A stretch of 64,000 nucleotides of DNA, from assembly GCF_000963865.1 (NCBI RefSeq), contig NZ_CP011071.1:1182501-1246500 (forward strand), given 5' to 3'. Of the stretch, positions 43,559 to 52,217 are shown in pieces. Below the pieces are notes generated by a model. It saw only the letters and a list, made by a program, of their open reading frames with translations. It was not told where the DNA came from and did not search any database. This DNA is from Flagellimonas lutaonensis. GTDB lineage: Bacteria > Bacteroidota > Bacteroidia > Flavobacteriales > Flavobacteriaceae. The number at the start of each line of letters is the position of its first letter. Position 1 is the stretch's first letter. A program made the position numbers and the translations under genes.

Positions 43559-44920
43559 ATGCCCAAAACCAAAACCGCTTTTTTTTGCCAGAACTGTGGC
43601 ACCCAATATGCCAAATGGGTGGGCCAATGCTCGGCCTGTAAACAATGGAACACCGTTGTGGAGGAAGTTGTTCAAAAGGAGAAAAAGCCAGTTTGGCAAT
43701 CCAATGAATCACCCTCCAAAAAGGTTTCCAGGCCCGTTCGTATCAAAGACATCAGCAACGACCGTGAAATAAGGCTCGATACGCTTGACCAAGAGTTCAA
43801 CCGTGTACTCGGTGGCGGACTCGTGCCCGGATCGTTGACCCTGTTAGGTGGCGAGCCCGGCATTGGAAAGAGTACCTTGCTACTGCAAATAGCCTTGAAA
43901 CTGCCTTATAAGACCTTGTATGTTTCTGGGGAAGAAAGCCAAGGCCAAATCAAGATGCGGGCCAATCGAATGAACCCCGATAGCTCTAACTGCTACATAC
44001 TTACCGAGACCAAAACACAACATATATTTCAACAAATAGCGTCGTTAGAGCCAGATTTGGTCATCATAGACTCCATCCAAACCTTACACTCAGACTACAT
44101 TGATTCGGCCGCGGGAAGCATTTCCCAAATCCGTGAATGTACGGCCGAGCTCATCAAGTATGCCAAAGAGAGCAACACTCCGGTCATTTTGGTGGGCCAC
44201 ATTACCAAAGACGGCATGATCGCTGGCCCCAAGATCTTGGAGCACATGGTCGATACGGTGTTGCAGTTCGAGGGCGACCGTAATTATGTCTATCGTATCA
44301 TACGCTCGTTGAAGAACCGTTTTGGGTCCACGGCCGAATTGGGTATATACGAAATGCAGGGCAATGGACTCAGGGAAGTGAACAATCCCTCAGAAGTGTT
44401 GATTTCAAAAAACGAAGAAAATTTGAGCGGCACGGCCATTTCGGCCACTGTTGAGGGTATGCGCCCATTGCTTATCGAAATTCAAGCCTTGGTCAGCACG
44501 GCGGTCTATGGTACGCCCCAGCGTTCGGCCACGGGGTTTAACGCCAAACGGCTCAACATGCTCTTGGCCGTGCTCGAAAAGCGGGCGGGTTTCAAATTGG
44601 CGGCCAAAGATGTGTTTTTGAACATCACAGGGGGCATTTCGGTCGATGATCCCGCGATCGACCTTGCCGTGATTGCGGCCATATTGTCGAGCAATGCCGA
44701 CATCCCCATCGAAAAGGGGGTCTGCTTTGCCGCAGAAGTGGGACTGGCAGGCGAAATACGCCCTGTGCAGCGTATTGACCAGCGCATCATGGAAGCTGAA
44801 AAACTTGGGTTTTCGACCATTTTCGTATCAAAAAACAACAAGATCGGCCTTAAGAACCCCAAGGTCAGTATACAACTTGTATCAAAGATTGAAGAGGTTG
44901 TCGGGCACTTGTTTGGCTGA
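43559..44920 (+). CDS. radA: DNA repair protein RadA (453 aa)
   Basis: RecA-like branch-migration ATPase. The N-terminal C4 zinc finger is C-x2-C-x11-C-x2-C in FFCQNCGTQYAKWVGQCSACKQW. Walker A is GGEPGIGKSTL (about residues 98-108). The RadA-specific KNRFG motif lies in SLKNRFGSTAELG (about 250). A Lon-protease-like C-terminal domain follows (from about 290, with DVFLNITGGISVDDPAIDLAV). Full length. It stands alone after a 167-nt gap; a TTACCTTTA at about 43526-43534 is a weak promoter candidate. Confidence 0.95.
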   Translation: MPKTKTAFFCQNCGTQYAKWVGQCSACKQWNTVVEEVVQKEKKPVWQSNESPSKKVSRPVRIKDISNDREIRLDTLDQEFNRVLGGGLVPGSLTLLGGEPGIGKSTLLLQIALKLPYKTLYVSGEESQGQIKMRANRMNPDSSNCYILTETKTQHIFQQIASLEPDLVIIDSIQTLHSDYIDSAAGSISQIRECTAELIKYAKESNTPVILVGHITKDGMIAGPKILEHMVDTVLQFEGDRNYVYRIIRSLKNRFGSTAELGIYEMQGNGLREVNNPSEVLISKNEENLSGTAISATVEGMRPLLIEIQALVSTAVYGTPQRSATGFNAKRLNMLLAVLEKRAGFKLAAKDVFLNITGGISVDDPAIDLAVIAAILSSNADIPIEKGVCFAAEVGLAGEIRPVQRIDQRIMEAEKLGFSTIFVSKNNKIGLKNPKVSIQLVSKIEEVVGHLFG

Positions 44921-44964
44921 TATTTCTTGGTTCCAATTTCCTATCTTTAACGGTAAAACCAACC

Positions 44965-47133
44965 ATGCGAAAGGCCTTCCCTTTTTTTCTTCTTTCCATA
45001 TTGATCGTTTCTTGCGGAAAGAAAACTTCAAAAGACATATCAAAAAATCCTGATTATACCACTTGGCAAGATTACCTTGGCGATCCTGCACGAACACATT
45101 TCTCGACCCTATCGCAAATCGATACCTCGAATGTTTCAAACCTGCAATTGGCATGGTCGTACAAAAGTGGTGGTCTAGAGGAAGGAAGAACCACCCAGAT
45201 ACAGACGAACCCGTTGATTGTTGGCGATAAATTATACGGAGTAAATGCGGCCATCGAACTGTTTGTCCTGAACGCTGCCACGGGCGAGGAACTCTGGAAA
45301 TTCAGTCCGAATGCCAAAGATGAATCGGGACTCGGTCTCAACCGCGGACTCGTGTATTGGCCCTCGGATGGCGAAGCCAAAAGCCGCCTCTTCTTTTCAT
45401 CGGGCACCAACCTATATGCCGTTGATCCCGAAAATGGCCAAGCCTTTGCTGGTTATGGAAACGGCGGAAGCATCGATTTACGCGATGGCCTTGGTAGAGA
45501 CCCTGAAAAACTGTCGGTGGTCGCAAACACCCCGGGGGTCACCTATAAAAACCTGCTCATCATGGGTACCCGTGTGGGTGAGGGACCTGGTGCCTCACCA
45601 GGGCACATAAGGGCCTACAATGTCATCACCGGAGACATCGAATGGACCTTCCACACCATTCCCCAACCCGGTGAGTTTGGGTACGACACTTGGCCAAAAG
45701 ATGCCTACAAGTACGTAGGGGGTGCCAACAGTTGGTCGGGCATTGCGTTGGACGAGGAAAGGGGCATCGCCTATCTGCCCACAGGATCCGCGGCCTTTGA
45801 CTGGTATGGGGGCAACCGTATCGGGGCAAATCTATTTGCGAATTGTCTACTTGCTTTGGATGCAGAGACCGGCAAACGCCTTTGGCACTTTCAGATGGTA
45901 CACCATGATATCTGGGATCGCGACTTGCCCGCACCGCCCAATCTTTTTGAGATGAAAAGGGATGGCAAGACCATTCCCGCGGTGGCACAGGTTACGAAAA
46001 GTGGGCATGTGTTCGTATTCAATCGAGTAACGGGTGAGCCTTTATTTCCAATCGAAGAAAAGGAATATCCTGCCTCAAAACTTGAAGGTGAGCAAGCTTT
46101 TCCTACCCAACCATTGCCCACCAAGCCTGAGCCCTTTGCAAGACAGATTTTAAGGGAAGAAGACCTGTACGACCCAGACCGCCCTGCCTTCGTCGATGAT
46201 TTTGTTGACAAGGACCAAAACATCGACCCGCCCACGGTTTTGGAAAAATTCAGAAGCATTACCTCAAAAGGGCAGTTCATCCCCATTGATACGGCAGGGG
46301 TAATCTTGTACCCCGGTGCAGATGGGGGTGCCGAATGGGGAGGGGCCGCTGTGGACCCAAGAGATGGCGTCATGTACGTGAACTCGAACGAAATGGCGTG
46401 GATTGTAAGAATGCGGAAGGTAGGTGGTGAAGAAGACAAAAAAATACCAGTTGGGGCCTCATTGACCCAAATACACTGTGCCCGCTGCCATGGGGGCGAA
46501 TTACAGGGGCTTGGAGCCATCCCCGAATTGCAAAAGGTAAAAGAGCGTTTCGCTGTGGATTCCATCGCTGCCATCATCAAAAACGGCAAGGGGGCCATGC
46601 CCGGTATGCCCAATCTTTCCGATGGTGAGATCGGTGCCATTGCCAACTATATTTCAGGCACTGAAGAACCCACCGACCACCGGGCTGAGGAAACTTCCGT
46701 AAAAGTACCCTATGCCGTGGCGGGATTCGGGCGATTTAAAGATGATAGGGGATTCCCCGTGGTAAAACCGCCCTGGGGCACCTTGAACGCGCTTGACCTG
46801 AACACGGGTGAATATCTCTGGCAGATCCCCTTGGGGCATGAAGAAAAGCTGGGTGATCCCAACATTCCCGTTTCGGGCACTGAAAACTATGGTGGCCCTG
46901 TTATCACTGCTGGCGGTGTACTGTTCATTGCGGCGACCAATGACGAGAAAATACGTGCTTTCAACATGGCAACTGGCAAACAGCTTTGGGAAGATAAACT
47001 GCCCGCCGGGGGTTATGCCACCCCAGCCACTTACGAAGTAAACGGACAACAATTTTTGGTCATCGCCTGTGGTGGCGGCAAAACGGGTACTCCTTCGGGG
47101 GATGAATACCGGGCGTATGCGCTGCCTAAATAA
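44965..47133 (+). CDS. PQQ-dependent dehydrogenase with inserted cytochrome c domain (722 aa)
   Basis: Lipoprotein (signal ending LIVSCGK) with a beta-propeller of the PQQ glucose/quinate/alcohol dehydrogenase type. Tryptophan-docking blades are visible (NAATGELWKFSPNAKDESGLGLNRGLVYW near the start; GTLNALDLNTGEYLWQIPLG and FNMATGKQLWEDKLPAGG near the end). A c-type haem module is inserted late in the propeller: C505-A-R-C508-H509, with the distal Met in GAMPGMPNLSDGEI. Periplasmic oxidation of a sugar or alcohol with electron transfer to the respiratory chain is expected. No PQQ biosynthesis gene is in the window. Confidence 0.9.
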   Translation: MRKAFPFFLLSILIVSCGKKTSKDISKNPDYTTWQDYLGDPARTHFSTLSQIDTSNVSNLQLAWSYKSGGLEEGRTTQIQTNPLIVGDKLYGVNAAIELFVLNAATGEELWKFSPNAKDESGLGLNRGLVYWPSDGEAKSRLFFSSGTNLYAVDPENGQAFAGYGNGGSIDLRDGLGRDPEKLSVVANTPGVTYKNLLIMGTRVGEGPGASPGHIRAYNVITGDIEWTFHTIPQPGEFGYDTWPKDAYKYVGGANSWSGIALDEERGIAYLPTGSAAFDWYGGNRIGANLFANCLLALDAETGKRLWHFQMVHHDIWDRDLPAPPNLFEMKRDGKTIPAVAQVTKSGHVFVFNRVTGEPLFPIEEKEYPASKLEGEQAFPTQPLPTKPEPFARQILREEDLYDPDRPAFVDDFVDKDQNIDPPTVLEKFRSITSKGQFIPIDTAGVILYPGADGGAEWGGAAVDPRDGVMYVNSNEMAWIVRMRKVGGEEDKKIPVGASLTQIHCARCHGGELQGLGAIPELQKVKERFAVDSIAAIIKNGKGAMPGMPNLSDGEIGAIANYISGTEEPTDHRAEETSVKVPYAVAGFGRFKDDRGFPVVKPPWGTLNALDLNTGEYLWQIPLGHEEKLGDPNIPVSGTENYGGPVITAGGVLFIAATNDEKIRAFNMATGKQLWEDKLPAGGYATPATYEVNGQQFLVIACGGGKTGTPSGDEYRAYALPK

Positions 47134-47145
47134 TTATGGGGAAAA

Positions 47146-47230
47146 GTCATTTCGAAATGAGTCCGCCATAGGCATAAGATTAAGAAATCCAAATTTCTCA
47201 AATAGTAAACTAACCTGAGTTCGAAATGAC
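47146..47230. repeat. 85-bp inverted-repeat element (MITE/REP-like)
   Basis: GTCATTTCGAA (47146-47156) and TTCGAAATGAC (47220-47230) are perfect 11-bp inverted ends; the left end is itself within the palindrome TCATTTCGAAATGA. An inner AGAAAT...ATTTCT pair is also present. The ends resemble intergenic GTCATTTCGA repeats common in Flavobacteriaceae genomes. There is no coding content. Confidence 0.6.
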
Positions 47231-47256
47231 ATCAGTTAGCAAGTCGGAAAATCTAT

Positions 47257-47364
47257 TTACCGCTTATTTCTAAAAGCCCTTGTGGCCAAAAAAATTAACA
47301 ATACCACCACAAGAATCAACACGATTTGACCAAAGCCAATTCTTACTAAAATATTCATCATCAT
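47257..47364 (-). CDS. Small single-helix membrane protein (35 aa)
   Basis: Not recognised. The reading frame starts at one of three consecutive ATG codons (47364, 47361 or 47358) and ends at TAA 47257-47259. The first ATG overlaps the stop of the aldo/keto reductase as ATGA, which suggests coupled translation. The peptide is one hydrophobic helix (IGFGQIVLILVVVLLIFLA) with a short basic end (RAFRNKR). The G-F-G-Q-I-x-L-I start recalls TatA helices, but the amphipathic part of TatA is missing, so I would not call it that. Confidence 0.5.
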   Translation of the reverse strand: MMMNILVRIGFGQIVLILVVVLLIFLATRAFRNKR

Positions 47365-48401
47365 GGCGCCGGATTTGGAATGGATTCATGGATTTCCTCA
47401 ATGCCCTCCAATACCTCATCGGATAGCTCAACATCAATGCTTTCGATGTTTTCTCTGAGTTGGTCAATTGTTGTGGCACCGATGATATTGCTGGTTACAA
47501 AAGGGCGTGAGTTCACAAAGGCCAATGCCATCTGAGCCATTGAAAGCCCATGGTTTTGTGCAAGTTCATGGTATTTTTTGGTGGCTTCGGTAGCGGTATC
47601 ACCGCTATACCGTTTGTAATTGGGGAAAAGCGTCAAGCGGGCCTTTCGGGGCTGTACGTCGCCCAAATATTTGCCGCTGAGCACACCGAAGGCCAAAGGT
47701 GAATAGGCCAACAAGCCGATTTTTTCGCGCATCGAAACTTCTGACAGCCCCACTTCAAACAAACGGTTCAACAAACTGTACGGATTTTGTATGGTGACCA
47801 TACGTGGAAGCGTACGGTGCACCTTGCTCTCCTCTAAAAAACGCATGGTGCCCCAAGGGGTCTCGTTCGATAGCCCCACATGCCTAATCTTTCCTTCCTC
47901 GACCAAATCGCGCAAGGTTTCCAGCACTTGGTGGATGTTGTCTTCCCAAAGGTCTGTGGCCTCTGCATTAAAACCTCGCTGGCCGAAAAAATTAGTGTTG
48001 CGCTCAGGCCAGTGCAATTGGTACAGGTCGATGTAATCGGTCTGAAGCCTTTGTAGGCTGCCATCAACCGCTGAAATAATAGCTTCCCTGCTAAACCCTG
48101 TGGTTCTAATGTGCTTGGTAAAATCGGCCCTGCCGGCAATCTTGGTGGCCAACACGATTTCTTCACGCTTGCCTGTCTTTTTGAACCAATTGCCGATAAA
48201 TTCCTCGGTAACGGCGTACAGTTCCTTTTTTGGGGGAATAGGGTACATCTCGGCCGTATCGAAGAAGTTGATGCCCTGCTCCACGGCATAATCCATTTGT
48301 TCGTGGGCCTGTTCCTCAGAATTTTGGCGGCCCCAGGTCATGGTGCCCAAACAAATTTTACTGACACGTATGTTGGTGTGCGGAAGAAACGTATATTTCA
48401 T
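47361..48401 (-). CDS. Aldo/keto reductase, Tas-like (346 aa)
   Basis: NADP(H)-dependent (beta/alpha)8 oxidoreductase. The catalytic tetrad is visible: Asp in INFFDTAEMYP, Tyr in the same stretch, Lys in VLATKIAG (about residue 86) and His in YQLHWPERNTNFFG (about 129). It resembles E. coli Tas rather than the sugar-reducing groups (start MKYTFLPHTNIRVSKICLGTMTWG). The cytoplasmic substrate is unknown. It has a well-formed promoter, and is translated together with the 35-residue membrane protein. Confidence 0.92.
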   Translation of the reverse strand: MKYTFLPHTNIRVSKICLGTMTWGRQNSEEQAHEQMDYAVEQGINFFDTAEMYPIPPKKELYAVTEEFIGNWFKKTGKREEIVLATKIAGRADFTKHIRTTGFSREAIISAVDGSLQRLQTDYIDLYQLHWPERNTNFFGQRGFNAEATDLWEDNIHQVLETLRDLVEEGKIRHVGLSNETPWGTMRFLEESKVHRTLPRMVTIQNPYSLLNRLFEVGLSEVSMREKIGLLAYSPLAFGVLSGKYLGDVQPRKARLTLFPNYKRYSGDTATEATKKYHELAQNHGLSMAQMALAFVNSRPFVTSNIIGATTIDQLRENIESIDVELSDEVLEGIEEIHESIPNPAP

Positions 48402-48417
48402 TTCACAATTTTGCCAG

Positions 48418-48447
48418 CAAAAATACGGATTCCCCCTTTGTGGTCAA
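48418..48447 (-). promoter_or_regulatory. Promoter of the aldo/keto reductase gene
   Basis: Minus strand TTG (48447-48445), 19-nt spacer, TATTTTTG (48425-48418), 16 nt before the ATG. The promoter lies in the short gap after xth. Confidence 0.75.
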
Positions 48448-48461
48448 TAGTCCGAAGATTA

Positions 48462-49223
48462 TCAATCGACCTCCAAAAGAATGGGGCAATGGTCGCTGTG
48501 CTTTGCTTCGGATAAGATAACGGAGCGTTTCAACCGATCTCTAAGGCTTTCGTTTACCATGCCATAATCCAATCGCCAACCTTTGTTATTGGCCCGGGCA
48601 TTGGCACGATAGCTCCACCACGTATAATTGTGGGGTTCTTGGTTGAAGTGTCGAAAACTGTCTATGAAGCCACTATCGATAAAATTGCCGATCCATTCCC
48701 GTTCCACAGGCAAAAACCCGGAAACATTTTTGTTTCGCACGGGATCGTGTATGTCGATGGGCTTATGGCAGATGTTGTAATCGCCGCAGACAATCAGGTT
48801 TTCATGGGTCTTTCGCAATTCATCGGCATATTTCTGGAAGTCTGCCATGTAGGTCAATTTATGGTCCAATCGGGCAAGGTTTGTGCCTGACGGTAGGTAC
48901 AGGCTCATAATATGCATATCGTCAAAATCGGCTCTGATATTTCTTCCCTCGTGGTCCATATAATCGATACCCGTACCATATTCCACATGGTCGGGTTTCT
49001 GTTTGCAGAGTAACGCAACCCCACTATAGCCTTTCTTTTCGGCGCTGAACCAATAATGGTGCTCGTACCCTATTTCCTCAAAAAGTCGTGTATCGACCTG
49101 CTCTTTCATGGCCTTGGTCTCTTGCAGGCACACCACATCGGCATCGACCGATTGTAGCCATTCGACAAAACCCTTAGTGATGGCCGCGCGCACCCCGTTT
49201 ACATTGTAAGAAACGATTTTCAT
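48462..49223 (-). CDS. xth: Exodeoxyribonuclease III (253 aa)
   Basis: AP endonuclease and 3'-5' exonuclease of the ExoIII family for base-excision repair. Start MKIVSYNVNGVRAAITKGF at 49223; residues upstream in frame do not belong to the family. Conserved stretches are VCLQETKAMKEQV (metal-binding Glu near 36), YSGVALLCKQKPD, IVCGDYNICHKPIDIHDP (about 145-162) and the terminal SDHCPILLEVD with the catalytic Asp-His pair. Normal length. Confidence 0.94.
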   Translation of the reverse strand: MKIVSYNVNGVRAAITKGFVEWLQSVDADVVCLQETKAMKEQVDTRLFEEIGYEHHYWFSAEKKGYSGVALLCKQKPDHVEYGTGIDYMDHEGRNIRADFDDMHIMSLYLPSGTNLARLDHKLTYMADFQKYADELRKTHENLIVCGDYNICHKPIDIHDPVRNKNVSGFLPVEREWIGNFIDSGFIDSFRHFNQEPHNYTWWSYRANARANNKGWRLDYGMVNESLRDRLKRSVILSEAKHSDHCPILLEVD

Positions 49224-49237
49224 GCAATCAATTTTAC

Positions 49238-49245
49238 CAAAAATA
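49238..49245 (-). promoter_or_regulatory. Promoter -7 element of xth
   Basis: Minus strand TATTTTTG, 14 nt before the xth ATG. The 48-nt gap also has TATTTTTA on the plus strand (49249-49256), a near match for the divergent receptor gene. Confidence 0.5.
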
Positions 49246-49271
49246 GCTATTTTTAAGGCTTTCCGTTCCCG

Positions 49272-51332
49272 ATGATGAACCGATTCTCCTGCTTTGCTTT
49301 TTTTCTTTTCGTTTCCTGTGTTGTGTTCGGCCAAAAAGACTCTGTCACGACCTTGGACGAGGTGATTTTGCTCGAAGATTTTGCCCCAAAAAAAGTCCAG
49401 GGCATTACTCCCTCGGCCACCATCGCCCCTGTGGTGCTTGAAAAATTCAGCCCCATAGACGTGGCCTCTGGCCTGAACCAAATTCCCGGAGTATATATGC
49501 TATCAGGTGCCTTGAACACCAACCGCATCACCATTCGCGGTGTGGGGGCGCGAACACCCTTTGGTACCGACAAACTGAGGCTTTATTTCGACGGCATTCC
49601 TGTGACCAACGGCACGGGCTTTTCGACCATCGAGGCCTTCGACCTTGAGAATCTGGACATGGTAGAGGTCATCAAAGGGCCCAAGGGCACCTCTTTTGGG
49701 GCCAATCTAGGCGGGGCCATCCTCCTGAACAGTAAAAATCCTGATACCGATGAAACCCGGTTGATGAACCATTGCACGGTGGGTTCGTACCACATGCTGA
49801 AAGACAATGTCACCTTTCAACATTCAGAAAAAGGTTTTACGCTGAACCTCAGTTTCAACCATCTTGAGACCGATGGCTACCGACAGAACAGCCGTTTTGA
49901 ACGGAATGGGCTATTGCTCAACAGCTCGTTCCACACCAGTGACAAAAACAAATTGGGTTTTCTTATGAACTACATTGACTACAAGGCACAGATCCCCAGT
50001 TCGTTGAACGAGACCGATTTCAGGGAGAACCCCACCGCAGCAGCGGCCAACTGGTTGGCAGCCCAAGGGTTCGAGGCAAATAAATACTTATTGTTGGGGC
50101 TTTCAAACCAATACATTTTTAACGGGCGCCTCAAGAACACCTCCAGTATTTTTTATAGCTATTTAGACCATTACGAACCCCGCCCCTTCAATATTTTGGA
50201 TGAGTTCACCAATGGCTACGGGTTCAGAACCGTTTTTGAGGGAAAATTTTCCGAAGAAAACCAATACAGTTTCGGAAGTGAATTCTATCGCGATGAATAC
50301 AACTGGAGCACCTTTGAAAACCTCTTCAGGGACAACAACGGCAACGGGAGCCTGCAGGGTGACCGTTTGAGCAAAAATCGGGAGTTCAGGCGACAGTTCA
50401 ATGCCTTTGGCACCCTTACCTTGGCCTTTTCGCCAAAACTCTACGGCCAATTGGGGCTGGCATTCAACCAGACAGTCTATGATTTTAGAGACCTGTTCAA
50501 TTCAGGAAGTGAAAATACTTCGGCCCGCCGAGACTTTGACGCCATTCTGTTGCCCAGTCTCGGGTTGCGGTACCATATCAAATATGGGCATCTGTTCGCC
50601 AATATCAGTCGGGGCTTCTCAAACCCTGGTTTGGAAGAGACGTTGACCCCAAACGGTATTATCAATCCTGATATTGCCCAAGAAACAGGTATGAATTATG
50701 AAATCGGGGCATCGTTCCGTTTTCCAAAACAAAGGATTGCTTTGGAAGTGGCCCTGTATCGAATGGACATCGACAATCTTTTGGTGGCCCAACGCGTGGG
50801 TGAAGACCAGTTCATCGGCCGAAACGCAGGTGAGACACGCCACCAAGGGTTTGAACTGGCCGTAAACCATTCTTTTGAACTTTCGAAAACCATAACCATA
50901 TCCCCTTATGTGAACTACACCTTTAGCGACCACGTTTTTGTGGATTTTGTGCAGGAAGGCAATGATTTTTCGGGAAATCCGCTCACAGGAGTGCCCAAGC
51001 ACCGTATTAATTCGGGGTTTACTTTAAGACACTTATCTGGCTTTGAATGGGGCCTGAACCACCAGTTTGTTGATGAAATACCGTTGACCGATGCCAATAC
51101 CTTCAGCAGTGAATCCTTCAATGTTTTTTTTACATCGGTACGATACCGAAAGGCTTTGTTCAAGAACATGGCCTTGGGCATCAATGCGGGCCTCAATAAC
51201 CTTTTTGACACCAACTATGCCCAATCGGTCTTGATCAATGCCGTGGGCTTTGGCGGTTCGCAGCCCCGCTATTTTTATCCTGGTAACGGAAGAAATTACT
51301 ATGGAAGCATTCTTCTAAACTATGTTTTTTGA
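49272..51332 (+). CDS. TonB-dependent receptor, FecA/siderophore-like (686 aa)
   Basis: Outer-membrane importer. A signal peptide ends near VVFGQ (about residue 19). There is no carboxypeptidase-like domain. The plug (about 45-165) has VASGLNQIPGVYMLSGALNTNRITIRGVG and VEVIKGPKGTSFGANLGGAILLNS. The barrel runs to the terminal Phe (YGSILLNYVF). The smaller size and plug resemble receptors for siderophores or small compounds more than SusC. Two further genes follow with gaps of 27 and 6 nt, so all three look like one operon. An ATG at 49275 is an equal start. Confidence 0.9.
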   Translation: MMNRFSCFAFFLFVSCVVFGQKDSVTTLDEVILLEDFAPKKVQGITPSATIAPVVLEKFSPIDVASGLNQIPGVYMLSGALNTNRITIRGVGARTPFGTDKLRLYFDGIPVTNGTGFSTIEAFDLENLDMVEVIKGPKGTSFGANLGGAILLNSKNPDTDETRLMNHCTVGSYHMLKDNVTFQHSEKGFTLNLSFNHLETDGYRQNSRFERNGLLLNSSFHTSDKNKLGFLMNYIDYKAQIPSSLNETDFRENPTAAAANWLAAQGFEANKYLLLGLSNQYIFNGRLKNTSSIFYSYLDHYEPRPFNILDEFTNGYGFRTVFEGKFSEENQYSFGSEFYRDEYNWSTFENLFRDNNGNGSLQGDRLSKNREFRRQFNAFGTLTLAFSPKLYGQLGLAFNQTVYDFRDLFNSGSENTSARRDFDAILLPSLGLRYHIKYGHLFANISRGFSNPGLEETLTPNGIINPDIAQETGMNYEIGASFRFPKQRIALEVALYRMDIDNLLVAQRVGEDQFIGRNAGETRHQGFELAVNHSFELSKTITISPYVNYTFSDHVFVDFVQEGNDFSGNPLTGVPKHRINSGFTLRHLSGFEWGLNHQFVDEIPLTDANTFSSESFNVFFTSVRYRKALFKNMALGINAGLNNLFDTNYAQSVLINAVGFGGSQPRYFYPGNGRNYYGSILLNYVF

Positions 51333-51359
51333 TAACTTTTTGTGTTATTTCGTGCTTGA

Positions 51360-52211
51360 ATGGCCTTACAGGATAAGATAACGCAGGTCTGGGTCAAAAC
51401 GACAGGCAGAAGAATTGATGCAAAAGACTTTGCCTGGTTGATAGGCCCCGTTGGTGATACCGATATCATTAAAGATACGTTCGTCACTAAATTGGCCAAG
51501 GAAGAAAATCTGGAGATTTGTAAAAACCTGCCGGCCTCTGGTCTTTTGGAGCAAATTGAAGAGTTGGGGCTTACAGACGAAGAGATGCGTAGACTTAACC
51601 CAAGGGTAGCCGATTTTTACGAAAACACTTCGGAATACGAGTTTGAAATGTGGTCTGAATGGAAAGGATTTTTCAAACCGTTTGGCAAAATCCTCAGTAG
51701 TGTCTTTAGCAAACGACTCCAACAACTGAACCTGCCCCTGAAGGCAATTGACACTGCAAAAGGCCTGAAAAGTGAAATCATCAAATTGAAATGTAAAGAA
51801 ACCCAGAAAACAAAATGGACAATTTGGTATAGGATCATAAAGAGCACCGACGATGTAATATACTCAGGTATTTACACCACTTGCAAAAACCCGAACCATA
51901 AAACGCCCCTGCTCAAAGTGATTTTTCCCCTTCCCAACGGAAATGCATCTGTGGTGATGAAAAAGAACATCGAGGAAGACGGTGCCCTTCTATTGTCGTC
52001 AGACGGGAAAAAGTTTGGTGATAATGGTTTTTATTTCACACTGACCGACCACAAAGGCAATTACTGGGCACGATTTGTCAAGTCAATGCACGAATGGATA
52101 CGGGTTTATGAGGACGAAGAAAATATTTTGAGGGCCGACCACCATCTTAACTTTTATGGCTTCAGGTTTCTCGATCTACATTACAAAATGACCAAAAAAA
52201 GCAATCCGTAA
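51360..52211 (+). CDS. Hypothetical protein in the receptor/kinase-lyase operon (283 aa)
   Basis: Not recognised. Soluble, without signal peptide or membrane helix. The N-terminal part (about 1-150) is mainly helical, including ICKNLPASGLLEQIEELGLTDEEMRRLNPRVADFYENT. The C-terminal part (about 160-275) reads as a beta-rich domain with VIYSGIYTTC, LLKVIFPLPNGNASVVMKKN and GFYFTLTDHKGNYWARFVKS. It lies 27 nt after the receptor and 6 nt before the kinase-lyase fusion, so a joint function is likely. There are no obvious catalytic motifs. Confidence 0.75.
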   Translation: MALQDKITQVWVKTTGRRIDAKDFAWLIGPVGDTDIIKDTFVTKLAKEENLEICKNLPASGLLEQIEELGLTDEEMRRLNPRVADFYENTSEYEFEMWSEWKGFFKPFGKILSSVFSKRLQQLNLPLKAIDTAKGLKSEIIKLKCKETQKTKWTIWYRIIKSTDDVIYSGIYTTCKNPNHKTPLLKVIFPLPNGNASVVMKKNIEEDGALLLSSDGKKFGDNGFYFTLTDHKGNYWARFVKSMHEWIRVYEDEENILRADHHLNFYGFRFLDLHYKMTKKSNP

Positions 52212-52217
52212 TCCCTG

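Noticed and set aside
47257-47364. TatA subunit
   Set aside because: The helix start is TatA-like, but the amphipathic helix and length are missing.
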